From assembly GCF_000455265.1 (NCBI RefSeq), contig NZ_HG005143.1, positions 36,266-100,265 on the forward strand: a stretch of 64,000 nt of DNA, read 5' to 3'. The DNA is from Paenibacillus antibioticophila. GTDB taxonomy: Bacteria; Bacillota; Bacilli; Paenibacillales; Paenibacillaceae. Under the pieces are notes generated by a model that searched no databases, was not told the DNA's origin, and worked only from the letters and a program-made list of their open reading frames with translations. The translations under genes and the position numbers were made by a program. Positions 15,509 through 23,258 of the stretch are shown piece by piece (position 1 is the first letter of the stretch; each line of letters begins with the position of its first letter).

Positions 15509-16639
15509 ATGAAAATTATCTTTATTGAACCTACCCCAAGCCCTAACTCCATGAAGCTCCATCTGGATAAGACGCTGGAGGCCGGGATCCGCAGAACATA
15601 CACGACTGATAACATTCGTTCGGCTCCTTCATGGATTGCCGACATGCTTCGCATTCCCGGAGTAAAGAGCGTCTTTCATACGGCGGATTTTATCGCTCTT
15701 GACCGTAAAGGCGGGGCGGATTGGGCCGCCATTCTTGCTGAGGTTGAGCGCCAGTTCGGCCAGGAGGGTATCTCTTCCGCTTGGGACCCTGAGGCGGCCG
15801 AAGCGGCCGGCTACGGCGAATCCGAGGTGCTGGTGCAGTTCTTCCGCGGCATCCCGATGCAGATCCGCGTCAAGTCCGGGCAGCACGAGGAGCGAATCAG
15901 TCTCGGCGAGCGCTTCGTCTCGGCGGTGACCGAGGTGGCAAGCGCCACGCTCATCAAGGAGCGGAAGCTGACGGATTACGGCGTCCGCTATGGAGAGCCG
16001 GCCGAGATCGCCCGCGAGGTCGAGCAGGAATTGGAGGCCGCTTATCCGCCGGAGCGGCTGGAGACGATTAAGACGCAAGCCATCGCTCACGGGCGCAGCG
16101 AGGCGGAATTCGTCGAGCAGCGCCGCACGCTCGGGCTTGCGGAGGTCCGCGGGATGATGGAGCACGCGGACTGGCATGTGCGCTACGCGGGGCTCGAGGC
16201 GCTCCAGCAGCCGGGCCCCGAGGCACTGCCCTTGCTGGCGGAAGCGCTGCGCGATCCGCAGCTTCAGATCCGGCGCCTCGCGGTCGTGTACCTAGGCGAC
16301 CTGAAGTCGCCGGAGGCGGTGGAGCTGCTGTGCGAGGCGCTCCGCGACCGCTCGCCTGCCGTTCGGCGCACGGCAGGCGATACGCTGTCCGACATCGGCG
16401 ATCCATCGGTGACACCGGCGATGATCGCTGCGCTGAAGGACAGCAGCAAGCTAGTGCGTTGGCGGGCAGCGCGCTTCCTCTATGAGGTGGGAACCGACGA
16501 CGCGCTGGACGCGCTCATTGAAGCCGTCGATGACGTTGAATTCGAGGTCGGGCTCCAGGCCAGAATGGCGGTCGAACGAATTCAATCTGGAGAAGAGGCG
16601 GCGGGAACGGTCTGGCAGCAGATGGCCAAGCGCAAATAA
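15509..16639 (+). CDS. cvfC: conserved virulence factor C family protein (HEAT repeats)
   Basis: A 376-residue cytoplasmic protein. The first about 85 residues (IIFIEPTPSPNSMKLHLDK to VKSVFHTADFIALDRKGGADW) are an Nfu N-terminal-like domain. The C-terminal half (about 215-375) is a series of HEAT/PBS-lyase-type helical repeats, such as DWHVRYAGLEAL, DPQLQIRRLAVVYLGDL, DRSPAVRRTAGDTLSDIGD and DSSKLVRWRAARFLYEVG. This combination and length are those of CvfC (B. subtilis YpgR); the S. aureus homologue affects haemolysin and nuclease output. The molecular activity is unknown, though scaffold domains suggest protein interactions. The start at 15509 is chosen over further-upstream codons because homology begins there. 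The gene is richer in GC than its surroundings. Confidence 0.88.
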   Translation: MKIIFIEPTPSPNSMKLHLDKTLEAGIRRTYTTDNIRSAPSWIADMLRIPGVKSVFHTADFIALDRKGGADWAAILAEVERQFGQEGISSAWDPEAAEAAGYGESEVLVQFFRGIPMQIRVKSGQHEERISLGERFVSAVTEVASATLIKERKLTDYGVRYGEPAEIAREVEQELEAAYPPERLETIKTQAIAHGRSEAEFVEQRRTLGLAEVRGMMEHADWHVRYAGLEALQQPGPEALPLLAEALRDPQLQIRRLAVVYLGDLKSPEAVELLCEALRDRSPAVRRTAGDTLSDIGDPSVTPAMIAALKDSSKLVRWRAARFLYEVGTDDALDALIEAVDDVEFEVGLQARMAVERIQSGEEAAGTVWQQMAKRK

Positions 16640-16671
16640 ACCACAGATACAGTAAACTTCTATGCTATATA

Positions 16672-16708
16672 AAAGACCGCAGATCCCTCACAGGGCCTGC
16701 GGTCTTTC
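16672..16708 (+). terminator. rho-independent terminator of cvfC
   Basis: AAAGACCGCAG pairs with CTGCGGTCTTT, followed by CTGC; A-rich on the other side, so it may also stop the opposing small gene. Confidence 0.85.
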
Positions 16709-16767
16709 TGCATCTTTTTGCCTAAACGTAACAGCAGCTCTCTATGCTCTTTGCCGGAAAGGCAAGC

Positions 16768-16941
16768 CTACTGCTTTTTTCTGATGATTCCCAGGTACAA
16801 AGCCAATACGACTCCCAGGCCGGCATTACCTGCAATGTTAACGAGCAGCGTGCGGTTGCCTGTGCCTGCAAAAAGCAGTCCGTTCACCAGGAGAGAAGCG
16901 GTACATAAAATCAGCAGCCATTTCAGTATGGTATTCAGCAT
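16768..16941 (-). CDS. 57-residue two-helix membrane protein
   Basis: ATG 16939-16941 behind GGGGAGG opens a 57-codon frame with two hydrophobic helices (about 5-25 and 31-51) separated by GTGNR and ended by a basic tail (IIRKKQ). The start lies 20 bases past the stop of the ABC permease, so the gene is the last member of the regulator-kinase-ATPase-permease operon. No family recognised. Small membrane proteins at the end of such export operons often help immunity or transporter assembly; that role is inference. Confidence 0.7.
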   Translation of the reverse strand: MLNTILKWLLILCTASLLVNGLLFAGTGNRTLLVNIAGNAGLGVVLALYLGIIRKKQ

Positions 16942-16961
16942 CTCATTTCCTCCCCACGAGA

Positions 16962-17669
16962 TTAAAGTACGTCGTCACGTTCAACATTACGAATGGAAAA
17001 GTAAGCGACAGCCGCACCGAGCAGCGCCATACTCACCGGGACGGCGACAATAGAAAAGAGGTTGAAGCCCTCAACGGTCTGGCAGACAATCGCAGCGACC
17101 AGGAACGACGAAACAATGGTTGCTGACACCGAATGCTTGCGCATGCCAACATACAAGGGGATCAGGCTTAAAAAGCTGGTCGCCAACGCACTCATGACGA
17201 TCTTTGTCAACGTTTTGAACACCATCGATAAGGTCAGCGGCTCCGGGATGATTGAGATGAACTGGTTCAATATATAGATGCTTATGCCCACCGCCAGATT
17301 TGTCAGAATATAGGCCAAAAATACAAACACGATGATAACCAGCAGCTTGGCGGCAATAAGCTTTTTCCGGTTAATAGGGTACATAAACAGAACGTTAATA
17401 GATTTGCTCCGATACTCTTCTATTACAATCCTGGCGAGAAGTACGGCAGCGAATACGATATAGGTCCCCCGGACGAGCACATCTAGAATAGTGAACAAAT
17501 TTTCATAGTTCATTATGGGGAAAACTTCTCTCATTTCCGCATTCAAGCTGAAGGTGCACATCAGGATAAAAATAACGGCAGTCGCAAGCAAAGCAGCGTA
17601 AATATACGAGCTTATGCGAAATTTACGCATTTCCAGTTTCATAAGCTTAAGCAATAGTGCCACCTCCAT
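16962..17669 (-). CDS. ABC-2 type permease, peptide-resistance class
   Basis: A 235-residue protein with six predicted membrane helices and a short basic N-terminus (LMKLEMRKFRIS), the standard ABC-2 permease topology. The motif IVIEEYRSKSINVLFMYPINRKKLIAAK, given for its E-E-Y-R-x-x-x-I and Y-P-x-x-R-x-x-L-x-x-x-K residues, is typical of BcrB/YcbO-like permeases of bacitracin and lantibiotic self-protection transporters. It overlaps the ATPase gene by 23 bases, which supports one complex. Substrate unknown. Confidence 0.88.
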   Translation of the reverse strand: MEVALLLKLMKLEMRKFRISSYIYAALLATAVIFILMCTFSLNAEMREVFPIMNYENLFTILDVLVRGTYIVFAAVLLARIVIEEYRSKSINVLFMYPINRKKLIAAKLLVIIVFVFLAYILTNLAVGISIYILNQFISIIPEPLTLSMVFKTLTKIVMSALATSFLSLIPLYVGMRKHSVSATIVSSFLVAAIVCQTVEGFNLFSIVAVPVSMALLGAAVAYFSIRNVERDDVL

Positions 17670-18570
17670 TCAGGATCGAAAGGAAATAATCCTCCAGCGA
17701 CCCTTTTTTCTGATGGACAGCCTCAAGCTCTACCTCATGCAGCACCAAGCCCTTCATTAGTTCACTTTGAGGAATGGGGCAATCATAAATACGAAGCTCG
17801 GCCTCTCCGGTTATCCGGATATTCGTGAGGTTCAAATAGTTCTCCAGCACATAAGCGGCTTTCTGGGTTGAAGGGGTAGTGAGTTCGATATATTCCGCAG
17901 TCTGCTGAGCGATATGCTCCATGGAAACCTCCTGAAGCAGCTTCCCTTCATTCATCACCGCAATCGTATCCGCGATCAGTTCAATCTCGGCAAGAATATG
18001 AGTGGAAATAAGAATCGTGATTCCATACTGCTTGCACAGCATTTTGAATAAATCCCGAAATTCCTTGATCCCCACCGGATCGAGGCCATTAATGGGTTCG
18101 TCCAGAATAAGCAACTCCGGCTTAGTCAAAATAGCCCTTGCGATGTTAAGGCGCTGCTTCATCCCCAGCGAAAAATCCTTAACAGGCTTCCCTTCAACTC
18201 CCTTCAGACTCACCAGCTCAAGCGCTTCAGCAATCGACTGTTTGTTGTAATAGCCCATGTATTCACAGTGAAGCTCCAAATTCTCACGGGCTGTTAATCT
18301 TTCGTAAAAAATCGGGTTTTCAATGATCGTACCCATTCGCCCTAACAGGTGGTATGAATGAGGAGTCAGCTTTTTCCCGAAAATTTCAATCTCCCCTGCT
18401 GTCGGTTTGACCAGATTGGTGAGCATTTTCATGACGGTTGTTTTTCCCGCTCCGTTAGGGCCGAGCAGCCCGTAGATTTCCCCCTGCCTGATGTTCAGAT
18501 TTACATTGGAAACGGCCTCCTTGCCGTTATAAGCACGGGTAAGCTGTTTCGTTCTTACCGTATAAGTCAT
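17647..18570 (-). CDS. ABC transporter ATPase, BcrA/YcbN class
   Basis: A 307-residue ATPase. Walker A GPNGAGKTT near residue 39, Q-loop region, signature LGMKQRL near 139, Walker B LLILDEPINGLDP near 160 and switch histidine ISTHIL near 195 are all intact. The C-terminal extension (about 215-300) is a domain usual in the antibiotic-export branch. With the overlapping permease it should form an exporter that removes peptide antibiotics from the membrane. It follows the kinase gene by 84 bases and is probably under control of the adjacent two-component system. Confidence 0.92.
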   Translation of the reverse strand: MTYTVRTKQLTRAYNGKEAVSNVNLNIRQGEIYGLLGPNGAGKTTVMKMLTNLVKPTAGEIEIFGKKLTPHSYHLLGRMGTIIENPIFYERLTARENLELHCEYMGYYNKQSIAEALELVSLKGVEGKPVKDFSLGMKQRLNIARAILTKPELLILDEPINGLDPVGIKEFRDLFKMLCKQYGITILISTHILAEIELIADTIAVMNEGKLLQEVSMEHIAQQTAEYIELTTPSTQKAAYVLENYLNLTNIRITGEAELRIYDCPIPQSELMKGLVLHEVELEAVHQKKGSLEDYFLSILNGGGTIA

Positions 18571-18653
18571 CCTTGGATCCCTCCTTTATTCCCTGCAAGA
18601 TTTATTCTAAGGATTGGTCTTTCCTTTTTTCTTACTCGTTCCTTACGAATTTC

Positions 18654-19616
18654 TTACTTTGAAAAGGAGAGGCGTTTTAGCTGGACGGTGAAGACCGTTT
18701 GGTCATAGGGCTTGCTGTGGATGCGTATAACGCCTTCTTGCGCCTCCACCAGCCTTTTGGTAATGGTCAGTCCCAGACCGCTGCCTTGAAAAAATTTATT
18801 GCGTGAGTCCTCGAGGGTATACATTCGTTCAAACACCCGTTCCTGATACAGCTCGCTAATTCCCTTACCCCGGTCCCAAACCTCCATATACACAAAATCA
18901 TCATCGGCCCGCAAGGTTAAACCAAGCGTTTTTCCTTCCCCGCCATGCTGGATGGCATTGGAGATTAGATTATTCAGAATCCGCTCCAGCGCCTCCTCAT
19001 TTCCCCATACGAGAAGCGGGTTGTCCGGAATTTCGATCAACACCTCAAATCCCTTGGCCGTCAGGGTGTCGTAAAAGGCTAATATGTTTTTTCGGGACAC
19101 TTCATTGATGTCGACGGGCGAAAGCTCAATCCGCTTATCTCCGGACTCCAGTCTGGCCAGATCAAAAAATTTGTGAATCAGCTCCAGAACCTCGTTGGCC
19201 TTGGCGTACACTTTGCCCTGCAGCGCCTTCCGTTCCTCCTCGCTGATGTCCGGGTGCAGATCAAGCGTCTCCAGATAGCCAAGCACCACCGTGAGGGGAG
19301 TCTTTAAATCATGAGAAATGTTGGAGATCATTTTGCGCATCGCTTGCTCCATCTTCATAAAATCTGCGGCTCTCTGCTGATTATGCTCCAGCAGCCGGTT
19401 CATTTCGATCAGAACAGGAATCAAGGCTTGATCCGATGTAAACACGAGCAGCTTCTCGTTAGTCCCTTCCGTGATGATGTTGTTCAGTTGATTCTGAATG
19501 TGCTTCAGGTTAGCGCTTCTCACCCGATAGGCATAAAATTGAACCGCAGCGATGACCGCCAGGACAACAACAAGGACAACAAGAATAACTAGAGCAATCA
19601 CCATGTTATTGACCAT
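18654..19616 (-). CDS. sensor histidine kinase of the ABC module
   Basis: A 320-residue kinase with a single N-terminal membrane helix (about 5-27, VIALVILVVLVVVLAVIAAV) and essentially no extracellular domain. Next comes a short cytoplasmic linker, a HisKA domain with the phospho-accepting histidine in NISHDLKTPL near residue 100, and a HATPase domain with NLISNAIQHG (N box), DRGKGI (G1) and GSGLGLTITKRL (G2). Small intramembrane-sensing kinases of this shape usually detect cell-envelope damage or peptide antibiotics together with their ABC transporter. It overlaps the regulator gene by 11 bases. Confidence 0.92.
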   Translation of the reverse strand: MVNNMVIALVILVVLVVVLAVIAAVQFYAYRVRSANLKHIQNQLNNIITEGTNEKLLVFTSDQALIPVLIEMNRLLEHNQQRAADFMKMEQAMRKMISNISHDLKTPLTVVLGYLETLDLHPDISEEERKALQGKVYAKANEVLELIHKFFDLARLESGDKRIELSPVDINEVSRKNILAFYDTLTAKGFEVLIEIPDNPLLVWGNEEALERILNNLISNAIQHGGEGKTLGLTLRADDDFVYMEVWDRGKGISELYQERVFERMYTLEDSRNKFFQGSGLGLTITKRLVEAQEGVIRIHSKPYDQTVFTVQLKRLSFSK

Positions 19617-20322
19617 CCCATTTATAGCCGATGCCCCACAAGGTTTTTATATAGCGGGGGTTAGAGGGCTCGTCCTCTATCTTCTCGCGCAGCCGGCGGA
19701 TATGTACGTTTATGACATTCTCATCGCCATAATATTCATCGTTCCATATCCATCTGTAAATCTGTGCTTTCGTAAACACACGGTTAGGGTTAGTGGCAAA
19801 CAGCTTGAGAATTTCAAATTCTTTAGCCGTCAGCTTGAGATCCATCTCGTCCTTCCTGGCTGAGTAATTATCTAAATCTATACATAAGTCACCGAAATTC
19901 AAAACCTTAAATTCAGGGGCCTGGTCTTGGAGGACCGAGGTCTCTGGATTGGAATACATGGTAGCCCTGCGGATCATCGCCTTTATCCGGGCCGATACTT
20001 CAATCAGGGAGAAGGGCTTCGCAATGTAATCATCCGCCCCGAAGCCGAGTCCAATCGCCTTGTCCACATCGCCGTCCTTGGCAGACATGATGATAACGGG
20101 GACAGCGCTTTGATTCCTTATTTGTTTAATGACCTCAATCCCGTCGAGTTGCGGCATCATAATATCCACGATAACCAGATCAAAATGATCCTGTCCAAAT
20201 CGGATGAGCCCATCCACCCCATTCAGCGCAGCCGTAACGTCATAGCCTTCTTTTTCTAAATAACCCTGGAGCATTTCCACGATTTGTGTATCATCCTCAA
20301 CCAATAGCACTTTATAAGCCAT
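19606..20322 (-). CDS. OmpR/PhoB-family response regulator of the ABC module
   Basis: A 238-residue regulator. The receiver domain has the acidic pair LVEDD, the phosphorylation site in VIVDIMMP near residue 53, the conserved threonine/serine position in IIMSAKD and lysine in AKPFS. The C-terminal winged helix (about 140-235) ends with INVHIRRLREKIEDEPSNP and IKTLWGIGYKW. It is the first gene of the unit and would activate the exporter genes downstream when the kinase is stimulated. Confidence 0.93.
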   Translation of the reverse strand: MAYKVLLVEDDTQIVEMLQGYLEKEGYDVTAALNGVDGLIRFGQDHFDLVIVDIMMPQLDGIEVIKQIRNQSAVPVIIMSAKDGDVDKAIGLGFGADDYIAKPFSLIEVSARIKAMIRRATMYSNPETSVLQDQAPEFKVLNFGDLCIDLDNYSARKDEMDLKLTAKEFEILKLFATNPNRVFTKAQIYRWIWNDEYYGDENVINVHIRRLREKIEDEPSNPRYIKTLWGIGYKWDGQ

Positions 20323-20361
20323 GAGATTCTCCCTCTTCTATATAAATAAACGTTCTCCTAT

Positions 20362-20407
20362 ATGAAAAAGAGGTGTCCCCAAAGTCACTGACTAAGGAAC
20401 ACCCTCT
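20362..20407 (-). terminator. terminator after the transglutaminase-like gene
   Basis: On the minus strand AGAGGGTGTTCC pairs with GGGGACACCTCT (one bulge), followed by TTTTTC. It separates the gene ending at 20431 from the regulator starting at 20322. Confidence 0.75.
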
Positions 20408-20430
20408 GACTTTTACTTGTTTCCTTCGAA

Positions 20431-21558
20431 TCAAAGCTCCCAGGAAATCCATACCTTCAGGTCACCCGTATCCTCAAACGGCTCGGACATATACGTGATC
20501 CGTTCGATGGGGAACTGATACAGCTCCGGCAGGTCCTCAAGCAATTGCTCCAGGGTTCCGGCATAACGAATCGTGATATTCATGCCGCCCTCCTTGAGCT
20601 TTGCCCCCACTGCATTTTTAAGCTGAGCCTTGGAAGTGATCACGTTCTCCGGCTTATACAAGTCATACCCCAACTCTACTTGAAGCTGTCGATAGAAGGC
20701 TGCCCGGTTATCCCCTTTGGATTCCAACACCTTCAATGCATCCCGATACAGCGTTGAAGCTGCGGGCACACGGACACTCCAGCTATGATCCTTCCCGATC
20801 TGCTGATCATTGAGCAGGTAATACTTATAGCTGATGTCATCGGGAAGCGATCCGATCGGATCATCCCACGTCGTGTCCAGGTGGTACCATGCTCCATTGA
20901 TCTGAACAAGGTTCCAGGCATGCCGCTGGCCTCCGGCCATTCCTTCCACAATTAAATTCTTCATTCCGGCTTGCTCCAGCAGCCTGTAGGTAAGAAGGGC
21001 ATAGCCCTGACAGACCGCTTCGCCGGAATAGACGGCCTCATAAGCCGTATATTTTTTCATTTGAGTGTCATATTTCATATTTTGAACGACATAATCATGT
21101 ATTGCCTTCACTTTCTCATGCTCATTCATTCCGGCAACCAGAATTTGCTTGAGAATTTCTGCGGCGCGTTTGTTCACATAATTGCTCTGGGCCGCATTTT
21201 CCCGATAAGTCACCTTTAACGTGATATTCACAATTCCGTTCTTGGTTCCTTCCCAGGAGTAGTTATAACGCTCCACTACATATTTCGTATAAGGGTCGCT
21301 TTCCAGGGCTGCATTCATCGCAGTCTGGAGCAGACTCCCCATTGATTTGGTGGAGCCCTTGTATTTGAAGCTGATCGAGGTTTGACGGGCCATCATGCCC
21401 GTGACGAACTCCTGCTGAATGCCTTGAGTTGTGGTCACATAAGCCTGCTTTGCTGCCGCTAACACGGTAACATTGTTCCAATTGGCCGGAATACTGCAAA
21501 GGAGCACTGTTCCTGCAATTCCCGCTGAAATCCAGAAGTGGCCTCGTCCTTGTCTCAT
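20431..21558 (-). CDS. secreted transglutaminase-like protein
   Basis: A 375-residue exported protein with a signal sequence (ISAGIAGTVLLCSIPANW region) and a central transglutaminase-like fold (about 140-260). The triad is visible: cysteine in EAVCQGYA, histidine in QRHAWNLV and aspartate in HLDTTWDDP. Flanking beta-rich regions (YNYSWEGTKNGIVNITLKV before, ITIRYAGTLEQLLEDLP after) repeat a similar pattern and may be sensor or binding domains. Family members act as peptidases or cross-linkers at the cell surface; which of these applies cannot be told. Start fixed by GGGAGG eight bases before the ATG. Confidence 0.88.
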   Translation of the reverse strand: MRQGRGHFWISAGIAGTVLLCSIPANWNNVTVLAAAKQAYVTTTQGIQQEFVTGMMARQTSISFKYKGSTKSMGSLLQTAMNAALESDPYTKYVVERYNYSWEGTKNGIVNITLKVTYRENAAQSNYVNKRAAEILKQILVAGMNEHEKVKAIHDYVVQNMKYDTQMKKYTAYEAVYSGEAVCQGYALLTYRLLEQAGMKNLIVEGMAGGQRHAWNLVQINGAWYHLDTTWDDPIGSLPDDISYKYYLLNDQQIGKDHSWSVRVPAASTLYRDALKVLESKGDNRAAFYRQLQVELGYDLYKPENVITSKAQLKNAVGAKLKEGGMNITIRYAGTLEQLLEDLPELYQFPIERITYMSEPFEDTGDLKVWISWEL

Positions 21559-21826
21559 GCTCGCTTCCTCCCTTGGAAAATTCCGCTATCTTTTTTATTG
21601 TAGCACAGGATTAACCGCAAAGTTCTTCTAGTTTTGTCAGGAGGACTCGCTTTGTGAAGGTTTCTGTGTTTCAGCCTCCGCAAATAAAACTGACGTCAAA
21701 TTGACTTATTTTTCAAGCTTGGGCATCCAAAAATGAAATCAGGTTTGGTATAATAAAAAAACAGTTCGATACTGTGATATATGTCATTGCTTAATTCATT
21801 TTCAAAGTTGGGGAGCGGTTACTGCC

Positions 21827-22024
21827 ATGACGATTGTTGACCTTTCGGATATTTCCATCGAATTATTTATCGCCGTGATGTTCTTTCTCTTGATTATCGC
21901 ACCTTTAGTCAGCCTGGGAATTCTACGATTATTTCAAGGAAAGAAAAAGGTTGGACTAAGCCTGATCGGCAGCGGCGTGATCGGATACTTTATGTTTCAA
22001 CTGATCGTCGGCTTGCTCGTGTAA
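21827..22024 (+). CDS. small two-helix membrane protein
   Basis: A 65-residue protein with two hydrophobic helices (about 11-35 and 43-63) and a basic connecting loop (FQGKKKVG). GGGGAG precedes the ATG by the usual distance. No family recognised. It stands alone and is convergent with trxB, sharing its terminator. Confidence 0.65.
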   Translation: MTIVDLSDISIELFIAVMFFLLIIAPLVSLGILRLFQGKKKVGLSLIGSGVIGYFMFQLIVGLLV

Positions 22025-22053
22025 GTTACAGACTCGATGAATTCGGCATAAAC

Positions 22054-22106
22054 AGGGCCGCACTCAAGAATCGGAAAATTCCACCTCTTGAGTGCGGCCT
22101 TTATTT
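22054..22106. terminator. terminator between the small membrane gene and trxB
   Basis: GGCCGCACTCAAG at 22056-22068 pairs exactly with CTTGAGTGCGGCC at 22087-22099; TTTATTTTA follows on the plus strand. Confidence 0.9.
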
Positions 22107-23065
22107 TACCCCATCATGCTATTCTGAGCTACAGCTTGATGCTCCTGGCTCTCCAGAAATTTCTCGCAATCCAGCGCTGCCATGCATCCGCTGCCTGCTG
22201 CAGTAATCGCCTGCTTGTAGCGGGTATCCTGCACATCGCCGCATGCGAACACTCCTGGAATATTGGTCTGCGAAGTGCCTGGCGTAACCAGAATATATCC
22301 ATTCTCGTCAGTCCCAATCTGACCTTCTAAAAAGGCTGTATTCGGATGATGGCCAATCGCGACAAAAACGCCGGATGCGGAAATGAATTCTTCTTCGTCA
22401 GTAGCATTATTGCGAACCTTGAGCCCAGTCACTACACCGTTCTCATTCACCACAACCTCCAGTGGAGTGCGATTCAGCGCCCATTCCACTTTTTCATTTC
22501 GACGTACCCGGTCCTGCATAATCTTCGAGCCCCGCAGCTCATCCCGGCGGTGTACCAGCGTTACCTTGGAAGCAAAGCGCGTCAGGAAGCCGGCTTCCTC
22601 CAATGCGGAGTCTCCCCCGCCCACGACAATAATCTCTTTGTTCCGGAAGAAGAAGCCGTCACAGGTCGCACAGGTACTCACGCCCCGCCCTACATTTTCC
22701 TGTTCGCCAGGAATGCCAAGGTACTTGGCTGTAGCACCTGTCGAGAGCACGAGACTCTCTGCGAGCAATTCGCCGATCCCTTCCACTTGCAGCTTAAATG
22801 GACGGCGGCTCAAATCCACCTGATTGACCCAGCCTGTGCGGAACTCCGCACCAAACCGTTCAGCTTGCTTCCGCATATTGTCCATTAACTCCGGACCCAT
22901 AATTCCGTCCGGGAATCCCGGAAAATTCTCAACCTCTGTAGTGGTTGTAAGCTGCCCGCCAGGCTGCGGTCCTTCAATCACCAGCGGATTCATATTGGCG
23001 CGTGCCAGATAGATGGCGGCAGTCAGACCCGCAGGCCCGGTCCCGATAATAATGGATTTATACAT
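22106..23065 (-). CDS. trxB: thioredoxin-disulfide reductase
   Basis: A 319-residue flavoprotein. The FAD-binding GTGPAGLTAAIYLARAN motif is at the N-terminus, the redox-active CATCDG pair near residue 137, the NADPH-binding VVGGGDSALEE at about 150-160, and the second FAD contact VFACGDVQDTRYKQ near 283. It passes electrons from NADPH to thioredoxin in the cytoplasm, supporting ribonucleotide reduction and thiol homeostasis. The ATG follows TGAGGAGG. It ends at the convergent terminator. Confidence 0.96.
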   Translation of the reverse strand: MYKSIIIGTGPAGLTAAIYLARANMNPLVIEGPQPGGQLTTTTEVENFPGFPDGIMGPELMDNMRKQAERFGAEFRTGWVNQVDLSRRPFKLQVEGIGELLAESLVLSTGATAKYLGIPGEQENVGRGVSTCATCDGFFFRNKEIIVVGGGDSALEEAGFLTRFASKVTLVHRRDELRGSKIMQDRVRRNEKVEWALNRTPLEVVVNENGVVTGLKVRNNATDEEEFISASGVFVAIGHHPNTAFLEGQIGTDENGYILVTPGTSQTNIPGVFACGDVQDTRYKQAITAAGSGCMAALDCEKFLESQEHQAVAQNSMMG

Positions 23066-23123
23066 GATAAATTCCTCCTCAGAAGCGAAATACGCTCATA
23101 TACCCATGAATAGAATAAAATTA

Positions 23124-23142
23124 GCTGAAAAGCTGACTTTTT
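23124..23142 (-). repeat. solo end of the MITE-like repeat
   Basis: The minus strand here reads AAAAAGTCAGCTTTTCAGC, matching the left inverted end of the repeat at 15203 and 50924, but no body follows. It lies just upstream of trxB and looks like the scar of an excised or eroded copy. Confidence 0.55.
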
Positions 23143-23258
23143 AAGCTTTCATTATAAGATTAATTATGTGGACTGTCTTCTGTAGTGTCAACAATTCCGG
23201 CTGTAAGGTTCGGTGAAGTTTGCATGAAGGAATGATGAACTGCGGTTATACACCCCGG

